Below, one piece after another: positions 9,417-17,232 of a stretch of 64,000 nucleotides of DNA; position 1 is the first letter of the stretch, and every line of letters begins with the position of its first letter. A program made the translations under genes and the position numbers. Origin of the DNA: AWTP1-13 sp963814055 (GTDB lineage Bacteria; Pseudomonadota; Alphaproteobacteria; Rhizobiales; Hyphomicrobiaceae); assembly GCA_963814055.1 (NCBI GenBank), contig CAWFBJ010000001.1, forward strand, positions 248,001-312,000, in the 5' to 3' direction. The notes beneath the pieces were generated by a model. That model made no database searches, had not been told where the DNA came from, and worked only from the letters and a program-made list of their open reading frames with translations.

Positions 9417-10752
9417 TCAGACCACGGCTCGCTTGATCGACAGCGACTTGAGGTAGGCCATGTGATCGTCCGGATCGAACACCTTGCCGTCGAAGAAGGT
9501 CTCCTTGCCGCGCGAGGGCGAGGCCGGGATATCGGCTGCCGCCACCGACAGCGACTTTGCCGCCTCGCGCCAGAGGTCCTCGCGGTTGACCTTGTCCACC
9601 AGCGCCTTCACGTCCGTCGAGGCCTCGAACTTGCCCCAGCGGATGTCCTCCGTGACGAACCACTGATCGTGGCTCTTGAACGGATAGGAGGCGTGCTCGC
9701 TCCAGAACTTCATGTACTGGTTGGTGCCCTTGGCGACGCGGCCGTGGCCGTAGTTGATGTCCCCCTTCAGCCGGCCGATGATGTCCGGCACGGGCACATT
9801 GAACCACTGGCGCCTGCCGACGATCTCGGCCAGCTCCTGCCTTGTTTTCCATTTTTTCGCACCACTGCTGGGCTTCCATCACGGCCATCAGCAGCGCCTG
9901 GGCGGCCTTCGGATGCTTGTCCACCCACTGCGGCGCGCATGCCGAGCGCCTTCTCCGGGATGCTTGAACCAGATCTCGCCCGTTGTGCAGGCGGTGAAGC
10001 CGATGTTCTGGTTGACCAGCTGCTCGTTCCAGGGCTCGCCCACGCAGAAGGCGTCCATGTTGCCGACCTTCATGTTCGCCACCATTTGCGGCGGCGGCAC
10101 CACGATGGTGGAGATGTCCCTGTCCGGGTCGATGCCGCCAGCGGCCAGCCAATAGCGAATCCATAGGTCGTGCGTGCCTCCGGGGAATGTCATGGCGACC
10201 TTCACCTCCTTGCCCTCGGCCTTCTTCTTCTCGAAGGCGGCCTTGAGCGGGTGAGGCATCGGTGGTGATTTTGAGATCCTTGTATTCGTTGGAAACCGAG
10301 ATGGCCTGAGCGTCGAGGTTGAGGCGCGCCAGCAGATACATCGGCGTCGGCACGTTGTTTTGCGTGACCTTGCCGGTCGAGATCAGGTAGGGCATGGGCG
10401 TCAGGATATGTGCGCCGTCGATGCCGTTGTTCTCCGAGCCGAGCACGAGGTTGTCGCGCGTGGCGCCCCAGGACGCCTGCTTGGCGACGTCGACGTCGGG
10501 CATGCCGTGCTTGGCGAAGAAGCCCTTCTCCTTGGCAATCGCGAGCGGCGAAGCGTCGATGAGCGCGATGTAGCCGAGGATCGCCTTGGTGACCTCCGGC
10601 CCTGCGGCAGCTTGCGCGAATGCGCCAGCGGGGAACGCGGCCTTGACCGCCGACATCAGCGCCGCCGTCGCCGCTGTAGCGGATGCAGATCTCATCAACT
10701 CGCGCCGACTCATCGCCACCGATTTCGTCGTCGCCTTGTTCTTTTTGGTCAT
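9417..10752 (-). CDS. nrtA: Nitrate-binding protein, Tat-exported (four frameshifts as read)
   Basis: The periplasmic solute-binding protein of the nitrate importer (NrtA/CmpA family), 443 residues after correction. Near the start, SRRELMRSA followed by a hydrophobic stretch and AGAFAQ is a twin-arginine signal. The mature part begins VTKAILGYIALIDASPLAIAK, typical for the family. Four single extra bases, at about 10250, 9956, 9932 and 9840, break the frame. Removing them gives continuous family sequence, for example WFKHPEKALGMRAQWVDKHP and ENKQELAEIVGRRQWFN. With so many breaks it would be non-functional if real, but all four are insertions and the sequence between them is well kept, so errors are more likely. 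It is the first gene of the operon. Confidence 0.85.
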
Positions 10753-10834
10753 CGCGCTCGTCGTCCTTTTCGCCGTATGGCTCGACGGCCGCCCTCTGCG
10801 CGCCTCCGGCCAACCAAAAGCCGCACCACCAGAA

Positions 10835-10865
10835 CCGCTCGAAACGCGTCCTCCTGGGCGAGCGG
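10835..10865 (-). promoter_or_regulatory. Leader hairpin upstream of nrtA
   Basis: On the minus strand CCGCTCG and CGAGCGG form a perfect 7-base-pair stem around a 17-base loop, about 80 bases before the nrtA start. The loop contains AGGAGG but no start codon follows at a usable distance. It could be the terminator arm of an antitermination leader, although the bases after it (TTCTGG) make a poor U-run. Confidence 0.35.
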
Positions 10866-10895
10866 CATGCCTCTTGGCCCTTCGTTGGACCGCGC

Positions 10896-10913
10896 GATGC
10901 CAACGCTGGCATC
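10896..10913 (-). promoter_or_regulatory. Candidate ANTAR-binding hairpin in the nitrate operon leader
   Basis: On the minus strand GATGCC and GGCATC pair around the six-base loop AGCGTT. RNA sites of ANTAR antiterminators such as NasR and NasT have paired hairpins with six-base loops carrying A at position 1 and G at position 4; this loop has both. I could not find a convincing second hairpin, and the closing A-T of the loop could also pair. No nasT gene lies in this window. Confidence 0.4.
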
Positions 10914-10930
10914 CACGCCACGGCTATGGT

Positions 10931-10946
10931 TTCAAGCTTCGTGCCA
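10931..10946 (-). promoter_or_regulatory. Candidate sigma-54 promoter of the nitrate operon
   Basis: On the minus strand TGGCACG-AAGC-TTGAA matches the -24/-12 pattern TGGCACG-N4-TTGCW except that the -12 GC is GA. The spacing between the GG and the GA is exactly ten bases. A start about 12 bases further on would place the AGCGTT hairpin near the 5' end of the transcript. Nitrogen control through NtrC would fit, but no NtrC site was identified. Confidence 0.4.
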
Positions 10947-11188
10947 ACGACTACAGATGCAATATTTTTCTATTATTTCAATACTTTACAGACATAGTAG
11001 CCACTTGAGATCGCGCACGGCCCCGGCGGGGCTTTGCCCACCTCGTCCGCATCTGCAAGAATTTTGTGCAACGCAGCACAGGATCAGGATGCGCTCCTGG
11101 TTTTCCATGACGCCGCGAAAGTTGCCGCTGCACGACTTTATTGTCAGCAATGGACTTCGGATTGCACGTCAATGAAGGAACGGCTGGC

Positions 11189-11671
11189 ATGGCTGACGTG
11201 AACGAACTCGCCGAGCAGATCGCGAACCGCCTCAAGGCACGACGCGAAACCATTGCCATCGCGGAATCCTCCACCGGCGGGCTGATCTCGGCGTCCTTGC
11301 TGGCCGTTCCCGGCGCCTCGGCCTATTTCCTGGGAGGCGCGGTGGTTTACACGCGTCAGGCAAGGCGCGCCCTGATGTCGATTCCCGACGCCGCTATGGC
11401 GGGCATACGCTCGGCGAGTGAGCCTTACGCCGCTCTGTTGGCGCGCACTGTTCGCGAGCAGCACGGCGCGACCTGGGGCTTGTCGGAGACCGGCGCGACG
11501 GGCCCGAGCGGCAACCGCTACGGCGATCCCGCCGGACATGCCTGCATTGCCATAACGGGGCCATCGGAGCGCGTGCTGACGCTTCGCACGGGAAGCGCGG
11601 ACAGACAGGCCAACATGCAGACTTTCGCGGTCAAAGCGCTTGAAACGCTGCTGGAGGCGATCAAGGCTTAG
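11189..11671 (+). CDS. pncC: CinA C-terminal-type nicotinamide-nucleotide amidohydrolase
   Basis: A 160-residue single-domain CinA/PncC protein, which converts nicotinamide mononucleotide to nicotinate mononucleotide in pyridine-nucleotide salvage. The family motifs IAESSTGGLISASLLAVPGAS near residue 22 and ETGATGPSG near 112 are clear. It lacks the N-terminal molybdopterin-binding-like domain of full CinA. The chosen ATG at 11189 has GAAGGAA eight bases ahead; a start 48 bases earlier is possible but less likely. The last 11 bases overlap the end of livF, which runs the other way. It is divergent from the nitrate operon with no obvious functional link. Confidence 0.85.
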   Translation: MADVNELAEQIANRLKARRETIAIAESSTGGLISASLLAVPGASAYFLGGAVVYTRQARRALMSIPDAAMAGIRSASEPYAALLARTVREQHGATWGLSETGATGPSGNRYGDPAGHACIAITGPSERVLTLRTGSADRQANMQTFAVKALETLLEAIKA

Positions 11672-12386
11672 CCGTGTCGCCCACACGCAACCCTATGAAC
11701 CGGTCGAGAGTGGCCGCGTCGCGCAGCAAGTCAGCCGAGCGCGCGCGATGCACGATTGCGCCGCGCTCCATGATCATCGCCTCGCTGGTCAGCGACAGGG
11801 CCAGTTCGGCATGCTGCTCGATCAGGATGATGGCCGTCCCCTCCTGCGTCAGCATGCGCCGGATGGCAGCGGCAAGCTCCTCGACGATGATGGGCGCCAA
11901 GCCCTCGAGCGGCTCGTCCAGCAAGAGCAATGCCGGATTGGTCATGAGGGCACGGGCGATGGCCAGCATTTGCTGCTCGCCACCCGACAGCTGATTTCCC
12001 ATGTTGGTCCGGCGCTCGGCCAGCCGCGGAAAGAGTTCGTAGACGGCCGCCAGATCCCAGCGGCCCGGCCGTGATGCCACGGAGAGATTCTCTTCCAGCG
12101 TCAGGGACGGAAAGATCTCACGCTCCTGCGCGACCCAGCCAAGACCCGCATTGGCGCGGCGATGCGGCGACAGCCGGGTGATGTCTGCGCCTCGCCACGT
12201 GACCTTGCCGAGTTTCACCTGCGTGAAGCCCATGACTGTAAGGATGAGCGTAGACTTTCCGACGCCATTACGGCCGAGAACCGCAAGACTGCCGTGCTCG
12301 GGAACTTCGAACGAGATGCCGTCGAGCACGATCGCCTCATCGTAGCCCGCCCGGATATTGTCGCACGTGAGCAGCATCTCAGCCAT
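11661..12386 (-). CDS. livF: Branched-chain-type amino acid ABC transporter ATPase LivF
   Basis: Second ATP-binding subunit of a HAAT-family importer, 241 residues. Walker A is GRNGVGKST near residue 38, the signature LSGGEQQML near 133, and Walker B ALLLLDEPLEGLAP follows. Its length and the short insert after Walker A are typical of LivF rather than LivG. The start overlaps the end of livG by eight bases. It is the last gene of a five-gene livKHMGF set on the minus strand. The substrate is not set by the ATPase; the binding protein suggests an amino acid or related small molecule. Confidence 0.9.
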   Translation of the reverse strand: MAEMLLTCDNIRAGYDEAIVLDGISFEVPEHGSLAVLGRNGVGKSTLILTVMGFTQVKLGKVTWRGADITRLSPHRRANAGLGWVAQEREIFPSLTLEENLSVASRPGRWDLAAVYELFPRLAERRTNMGNQLSGGEQQMLAIARALMTNPALLLLDEPLEGLAPIIVEELAAAIRRMLTQEGTAIILIEQHAELALSLTSEAMIMERGAIVHRARSADLLRDAATLDRFIGLRVGDTAKP

Positions 12387-13149
12387 TGTGCGCTCCGCCG
12401 AGATAGACCTCGCGCACGCGGCCGTCAGCGGCGATCTCCTCCGGCGTACCCTCGACCAGGATGCTGCCTGCCACCATGACGATGATGCGACTGGCGAACT
12501 TGAAAACGAGGTTCATGTCATGCTCGATGAACAGAACCGTGATGTCTTGCGACAGGCCGGCTATGGCTGCAAACAGCTCCCCACTCTCGTCGCGCGGCAC
12601 GCCGGCTGCAGGCTCGTCCAGGAGCAGCACAGCTGGCTTGGTCGCAAGCGCGAGGGCGATCTCGAGCAACCGCTGCTGGCCATATGCCAAATCGCGCGTC
12701 GTGCGGGTGCAGTCTGTGCCAAAACCAAGTGACGCTAAAATTCCGTAGGCTTCATCCACCGCCTGCGAGTAGGCGGGCAGGCGCTTCCAGAAATTCCCCG
12801 CCACGCCGCGCCGCTCACAGACAGCCAGCACCACAGCCTCGAGCGCGTTGAGATGTGGAAACAGCGTATTGATCTGGAACGTGCGCACTAGCCCACGCTT
12901 CACTCGCTGATAGGGCTTGAGCGCGGTGATGTCCTCGTCGCCGAGACGGATGCGGCCGGAATCAGGCCGCATCATGCCTGTGATCAGGTTGATAAGCGTG
13001 GTCTTGCCTGCGCCATTCGGGCCGATCAGGGCATAGCGCGCGCCTAGCGGCAGCTGAATGGTGATGTCTTTGGCGACGACCAGGGATCCAAAGCTCTTGT
13101 CGAGACCGTGTGTGGACAACGCCGCCGTCTGTGCAGGCGGCGCGCTCAC
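12379..13149 (-). CDS. livG: Branched-chain-type amino acid ABC transporter ATPase LivG
   Basis: First ATP-binding subunit, 256 residues. Walker A GPNGAGKTT is near residue 42, followed by LIGPNG-type spacing, the LivG loop VKRGLVRTFQINTLFPHLNA, a signature region LAYGQQRLLEIALAL and Walker B VLLLDEPAAG. The signature begins LAYG instead of the usual LSGG, which is common in LivG proteins. I chose GTG at 13149, which overlaps the livM stop as GTGA; a longer upstream reading is only the livM sequence in another frame. It acts with LivF, LivH and LivM at the inner membrane. Confidence 0.88.
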   Translation of the reverse strand: MSAPPAQTAALSTHGLDKSFGSLVVAKDITIQLPLGARYALIGPNGAGKTTLINLITGMMRPDSGRIRLGDEDITALKPYQRVKRGLVRTFQINTLFPHLNALEAVVLAVCERRGVAGNFWKRLPAYSQAVDEAYGILASLGFGTDCTRTTRDLAYGQQRLLEIALALATKPAVLLLDEPAAGVPRDESGELFAAIAGLSQDITVLFIEHDMNLVFKFASRIIVMVAGSILVEGTPEEIAADGRVREVYLGGAHNG

Positions 13150-14144
13150 GACGCCTTGCTCCACCGCGCCGCAGTCAACCGCGCAAGTCCGCCGAGCACC
13201 CCGTTCGGCAGGAACATGACAACGGTAACGAGCAGCAGACCGATCCAGAAGTACCAGAGCTGCGGATTGATACCCGAGAACTGATCGCGCGCGACCATGA
13301 AGATGATGGCGCCGACGAGCCCGCCATACAGTCGGCCTGTGCCGCCCAGGATCAGGATCACGAGCACGTCGGCCGAGCGCTGAAACTCCAATACGCCAAG
13401 CGACACGGTGCTTGTCGTCTGTGCCAGCAGCGCGCCGGCGATACCGGCAATCACGGCCGCAATGGTGTAGATCTTGCGGATATGGGCCGCGCTCGGTGCT
13501 CCGATGGCGGGCATGCGGGTCGGGTTCTCGCGGATGCCGCGCAAGACGAGGCCGAACGGAGAATTGACCAGCCGCCGCACCAGCAGAAAGCTGATGAACA
13601 GAACGCTCAGCGAATAGGCGTAGGCGGTATACCCGTAGAGATCGAAGCGAAAGGTGCCAAACAACGGCGCTATGCTGACGCCTTGCAATCCGTCGGAACC
13701 GCCGGTCAGCCAACTCGCCGTGTTGGCTGCCTCATGCATCAGCAGCCCGAGACCAAGAGTGATCATGATGAGCGCGAGATGCCGAAATCGAGCGATGATG
13801 AAGCTCATGACATATCCGAACAGCCCGGCGACCACGGCCCCCGCAGCCAAGCCCAGCAACGGATCTCCCCAGCCAAAGGTGGAGAGGATGCCGGCCGTGT
13901 AGGCGCCGAGGCCGAAGAAAACTGCATGACCCAGCGACACGATGCCCGCGTACCCGAGGATGAGATCGAGCGACAGGGCGAACAGAGCGGTAATTGCAAT
14001 CTGGCTCGCCAATGCGAGATAGTTTGGGAACAGGAAAAAAGGAATGAGCGTGGCTGCCCAGAAGACGAACTCGATCGGCCGCCACCGAGCCTGCCTCTGC
14101 AGGTAGAGTTGCGGATCGGCAACCGCAGCGGGAGTGACCGCCAT
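13146..14144 (-). CDS. livM: Branched-chain-type amino acid ABC transporter permease LivM
   Basis: A 332-residue inner-membrane permease with about nine or ten predicted helices. The LivM motif GYAGIVSLGHAVFFGLGAYTAGIL is split here as GYAGIVSLGHAVFFG near residue 64 and the following GAYTAG. The C-terminal cytoplasmic loop includes LVLRGIRENPTRMPAIG, the usual contact with the ATPases. It lies three bases after livH and overlaps the start of livG. The frame is intact. Confidence 0.9.
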   Translation of the reverse strand: MAVTPAAVADPQLYLQRQARWRPIEFVFWAATLIPFFLFPNYLALASQIAITALFALSLDLILGYAGIVSLGHAVFFGLGAYTAGILSTFGWGDPLLGLAAGAVVAGLFGYVMSFIIARFRHLALIMITLGLGLLMHEAANTASWLTGGSDGLQGVSIAPLFGTFRFDLYGYTAYAYSLSVLFISFLLVRRLVNSPFGLVLRGIRENPTRMPAIGAPSAAHIRKIYTIAAVIAGIAGALLAQTTSTVSLGVLEFQRSADVLVILILGGTGRLYGGLVGAIIFMVARDQFSGINPQLWYFWIGLLLVTVVMFLPNGVLGGLARLTAARWSKAS

Positions 14145-14147
14145 AGG

Positions 14148-15014
14148 CTATCGCCTCCCGAACAGACCGGCCGGGCGCCACATCAGGATGGCGATCATGA
14201 CCAGGTAGATGAGAAAAGCGCCCAACTGGGGGAAATAGTATTTGCCGAACATGTCGCTGATGCCGAGGAGAGCTGCGGCGGCGAATGATCCACCGATCGA
14301 TCCAAGCCCGCCGACGGAAACCACGATCAGGACATACACGAGATAGGCCAGCGCAAAGGAGTGATCGAGCCCGACGATTTCGATGGCCAGCGCACCGCCG
14401 AGTCCGGCAAGCCCGCTGCCAAGCGCAAAGGTCATCGCGAACGCCGCCTCGACATTGATGCCGAGCCCGCGCGCCATCCGCTGGTTGTCGACCGCCGCCC
14501 GCACTTGGGCACCGAAGCGGGTGTACTCCAGCATCAGCACGAGCAGCAGCATGACGGCCAGTCCCATGGCGATGAGAAACAAGCGGTAGCTGCCGAAACT
14601 GACGCCGAGCAGCGAAAACGAACCGCGCAGGAAAGGCGGCGTCTCGACGGGTTGCTGCACTGTGCCGAAGATATACGCGGCAACCGCCACCGACATGAAG
14701 GCGAGCCCGATGGTCAAGAGCACCTGATCGAGCTCGCCGGCGCGGTAGAGGCGGCGATACAAAGTGCGCTCGAAGACGACGCTCACCGCAGCGGTGAGCA
14801 GAAATGCCAGCGGCAGCGTCGCCAGAAAGGGCCAGCCGTACCGATTGGTCAGTGTCACTGTGATGTAACCGCCGAGCATGGCGAAGGCGCAGTGCGCCAG
14901 GTTGATGAAATTCATCATGCCCAGGGTCACGGACAGGCCCACCGACAATAGGAACAGCAGCATCCCGTACGCAAAACCGTCAAACAAGACGCCGAAGATG
15001 GGTCCGAGCGCCAC
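14148..15014 (-). CDS. livH: Branched-chain-type amino acid ABC transporter permease LivH
   Basis: A 288-residue inner-membrane permease with about eight helices. The family motif LGMMNFINLAHCAFAMLGGY is near residue 31, and the conserved loop GAQVRAAVDNQRMARGLGIN is near 166. It pairs with LivM to form the channel of the importer. It starts about 40 bases after the livK stop. The arrangement livK-livH-livM-livG-livF is the standard order for this transporter class. Confidence 0.9.
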   Translation of the reverse strand: MALGPIFGVLFDGFAYGMLLFLLSVGLSVTLGMMNFINLAHCAFAMLGGYITVTLTNRYGWPFLATLPLAFLLTAAVSVVFERTLYRRLYRAGELDQVLLTIGLAFMSVAVAAYIFGTVQQPVETPPFLRGSFSLLGVSFGSYRLFLIAMGLAVMLLLVLMLEYTRFGAQVRAAVDNQRMARGLGINVEAAFAMTFALGSGLAGLGGALAIEIVGLDHSFALAYLVYVLIVVSVGGLGSIGGSFAAAALLGISDMFGKYYFPQLGAFLIYLVMIAILMWRPAGLFGRR

Positions 15015-15056
15015 AGGTCGCCCCCATTTACAACCGATCGCGAACGAGCCGGTTGC

Positions 15057-16232
15057 CTATTTCTTGCCAGCCGACCCAGGGTCCTTGACGTTCTCGATCT
15101 TGTCGAACTCAACGTTGAGCAGCTGGCTGCCGACCTTGCGCACCTGTCGGATGTAGATGGTCTGAACGACGTCGCGGGTATCGGCATCGATCAGAAAAGA
15201 ACCGCGCGGGCTTTCCCATTTCATGCCCTTGGCTGCCACAATCAGGCTTTCGCCGTCGGTCTTGCCGCCTGCCTTCTTCAATGCCTCGTAGATAACGTGC
15301 ATGCCGTCATAGCCACCGACAGCACCGAAATCAGGATTGCGCTTGAACTCGGCGTTGTAGGCGGCCACGAAGTCCTTGTTCACCTTGGAGTTGTGGCTGT
15401 AGTCGTAGTGCCAGGCCGTAATGATGCCGAGCGCCGCATCGCCCATGTTCTTGACGGCGGCCTCGTCCGTGACTTCGCCCGTGCCGATGATCTTGATCTT
15501 ACTCGTGTCGACTCCGCGCTCTGCGAAAGCTTTACCAAGGGCCGCGGGTTGCGCGCCGCCCGGCACGAACACGAAGATCGATTCCGGGTTCAAATCCTTC
15601 GCGCGCTGCACGAAGGCGGAGAAGTCCGGATTGGCCACCGGCATGCGCACGGAGCCAACGATCTCGCCACCTGCTTTCTTGAAAGCATCCTGGAATGCGC
15701 CTTCCGCGTCCTTTCCCGGCGCGAAGTCCGAAACCATCGTGTAGGCCTTGCGGATGCCGCTCTTGTAGGCCCAGGTGCCCGCGCTGGCGCCAACTGATGG
15801 CAACGTCATCGACGTGCGAACGGAATAGGGCGACATGGTGATGATCACCGTAGTCGCCGCGTTCATGATCACCATGAACTTCTTGGCCTCAGCCGAGATC
15901 TTGGACATGGCGATTGCATTGGGCGAGAGCGTGGAGCCGGCAAGGATATCCACATTGTCTCGCGTCACGAGTTCCTGGGCGAGCCGGGTCGCGACGTCCG
16001 GCGCAACGCCGCCAGTGTCCTTGCGAATGATCTCGATCTTCTTGCCGGCGACCGTATCGCCCTTCTGCTTCATGTAGAGCTTGATGCCGTTGTCCATCTG
16101 CGCGGCAAGGTCGGCGAACTGCCCGGAATAGGGCATGACCACGCCGATCTTCACCGTACCTTGGGCGCTGGCCGCCACGGCTGTGACGGCGGCAAGCGCT
16201 AGGCTGCCCAACAAGGCGAGCGTCTTGTGCAT
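15057..16232 (-). CDS. livK: Branched-chain-type amino acid ABC transporter, periplasmic binding protein
   Basis: A 391-residue type I periplasmic binding protein. A Sec signal peptide (ALLGSLALAAVTAVAASA) ends near residue 23, then KIGVVMPYSGQFADLAAQM opens the ligand-binding domain. The start ATG at 16232 has GGAAGGA about eight bases ahead; a longer version starting at 16310 would put 26 extra residues before the signal peptide and is unlikely. The ligand cannot be read from the sequence: homologues bind branched-chain amino acids, amides, urea or aromatic acids. It is the first gene of the liv operon. Confidence 0.88.
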   Translation of the reverse strand: MHKTLALLGSLALAAVTAVAASAQGTVKIGVVMPYSGQFADLAAQMDNGIKLYMKQKGDTVAGKKIEIIRKDTGGVAPDVATRLAQELVTRDNVDILAGSTLSPNAIAMSKISAEAKKFMVIMNAATTVIITMSPYSVRTSMTLPSVGASAGTWAYKSGIRKAYTMVSDFAPGKDAEGAFQDAFKKAGGEIVGSVRMPVANPDFSAFVQRAKDLNPESIFVFVPGGAQPAALGKAFAERGVDTSKIKIIGTGEVTDEAAVKNMGDAALGIITAWHYDYSHNSKVNKDFVAAYNAEFKRNPDFGAVGGYDGMHVIYEALKKAGGKTDGESLIVAAKGMKWESPRGSFLIDADTRDVVQTIYIRQVRKVGSQLLNVEFDKIENVKDPGSAGKK

Positions 16233-16340
16233 CGGCGTTTCCTTCCGAGTGTGCTGGACCCTTGAAGTTCCATTGCTGCGGACGGTAGTGCGGCGCACGG
16301 AAGAAATCAAACCGGGCCGTGCGCCATGTGGGCGTATAGC

Positions 16341-17096
16341 CTAATCAATCTTGCTCTCGTCGCGATACATGACTTTGTGGCGCTCTTCCCGCACCCACGC
16401 CTCGATTTGATCGAGGGTCAGGTAATTCGCCATGTCGAAGCGATCCCAGTGCATGATCTGCGGCAACGTCTTCTTCCAGCGCTTGTAGGGCGGCTTCGCC
16501 GGCACGCCGAACAACATGATGTCGATCACGGCAAGATCCTCGGGAATGCCGAGCAGGGGCTTCAGCGCTGTCTGCGCAGCCTCTTGCCCGATGGCCGTCA
16601 CCCACCACACCTGGTAGCCCAGCGCCGCGGCGGCGAGATGCGCCGACATGGTAGAGGCGGCCACGCTCTGCAGCAGGATTCGCTCCGCGTTCTGCTGATA
16701 TTGCTTGTCGAGATCGGAACCGTCGAGCAGTACTGGAAACGCACGCATGAAGCGGAAGTCCGCAACCACGACAACAAATCCGGGCGCCGTTTCGAGACCA
16801 CGATAGTTTGGCGTCGGGAACTTCATCTTGAGCTTGGCACGGCGCCGTTGCTCATCGACGAAATAGTCGGCGATCTTGCGCTTCACCTCTGGGTCCGTGA
16901 CGACGATGTAGTGCCAGGGCTGGGCATTGGCACCGGAAGGTGCATGCCGTGCGGCTTCCAGCACCATTTCGAAATGCTCGCGTGGAATGACGACCTTGGG
17001 ATTGAATTGTCGCGACGTCAGCCGGTTGCGAACGACTTCCATCAGTTGCTCGTAGCGCCCCTTGTTGATCACGAGGCCCTCGGGTCGGTCGGTCAT
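16341..17096 (-). CDS. Nitroreductase-family flavoprotein
   Basis: A 251-residue FMN-dependent oxidoreductase of the nitroreductase fold. The FMN phosphate contact is at RNRLTSRQFNPKVV near residue 22, and APSGANAQPWHYIVV near residue 52 is a hallmark of the family. The C-terminal half contains VAASTMSAHLAAAALGYQVWWV. The start at ATG 17096 has AGGAG eight bases ahead. The natural substrate is unknown; members reduce nitroaromatics, quinones, flavins or act in dehalogenation. It stands alone between livK and a divergent peptide transporter. Confidence 0.83.
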   Translation of the reverse strand: MTDRPEGLVINKGRYEQLMEVVRNRLTSRQFNPKVVIPREHFEMVLEAARHAPSGANAQPWHYIVVTDPEVKRKIADYFVDEQRRRAKLKMKFPTPNYRGLETAPGFVVVVADFRFMRAFPVLLDGSDLDKQYQQNAERILLQSVAASTMSAHLAAAALGYQVWWVTAIGQEAAQTALKPLLGIPEDLAVIDIMLFGVPAKPPYKRWKKTLPQIMHWDRFDMANYLTLDQIEAWVREERHKVMYRDESKID

Positions 17097-17232
17097 TGGA
17101 GGCTCCTTTGGAACAGCGCCAGCATACCGCGGCGACGAACACCGCGCGATTCTCATGCAGCGGCGTCACCGGCGTACTTGATCGCGATAGGAGCGAGTGC
17201 AATGCTGGCTCGCCGGCAATTGAGGTGGCGCG

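Larger units (their letters stand above)
10753..11188. promoter_or_regulatory. Divergent control region between nrtA and the cinA-type gene
   Basis: This 436-base gap has no convincing gene. It holds the leader of the nitrate operon on the minus strand, including the candidate promoter and hairpins listed separately, and presumably the promoter of the cinA-type gene on the other strand. Bases 10960-11000 are strikingly AT-rich for this genome. A short GC hairpin (GCCCC-GGC-GGGGC) is at 11020-11032. Confidence 0.6.

Noticed and set aside
10835..10865. AGGAGG in the leader loop as the ribosome site of a leader peptide
   Set aside because: No ATG, GTG or TTG lies at a suitable distance after it.
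12379..13713. A 444-residue LivG with a long N-terminal extension
   Set aside because: The extension is livM read in another frame; the GTG at 13149 overlapping the livM stop gives a normal LivG.
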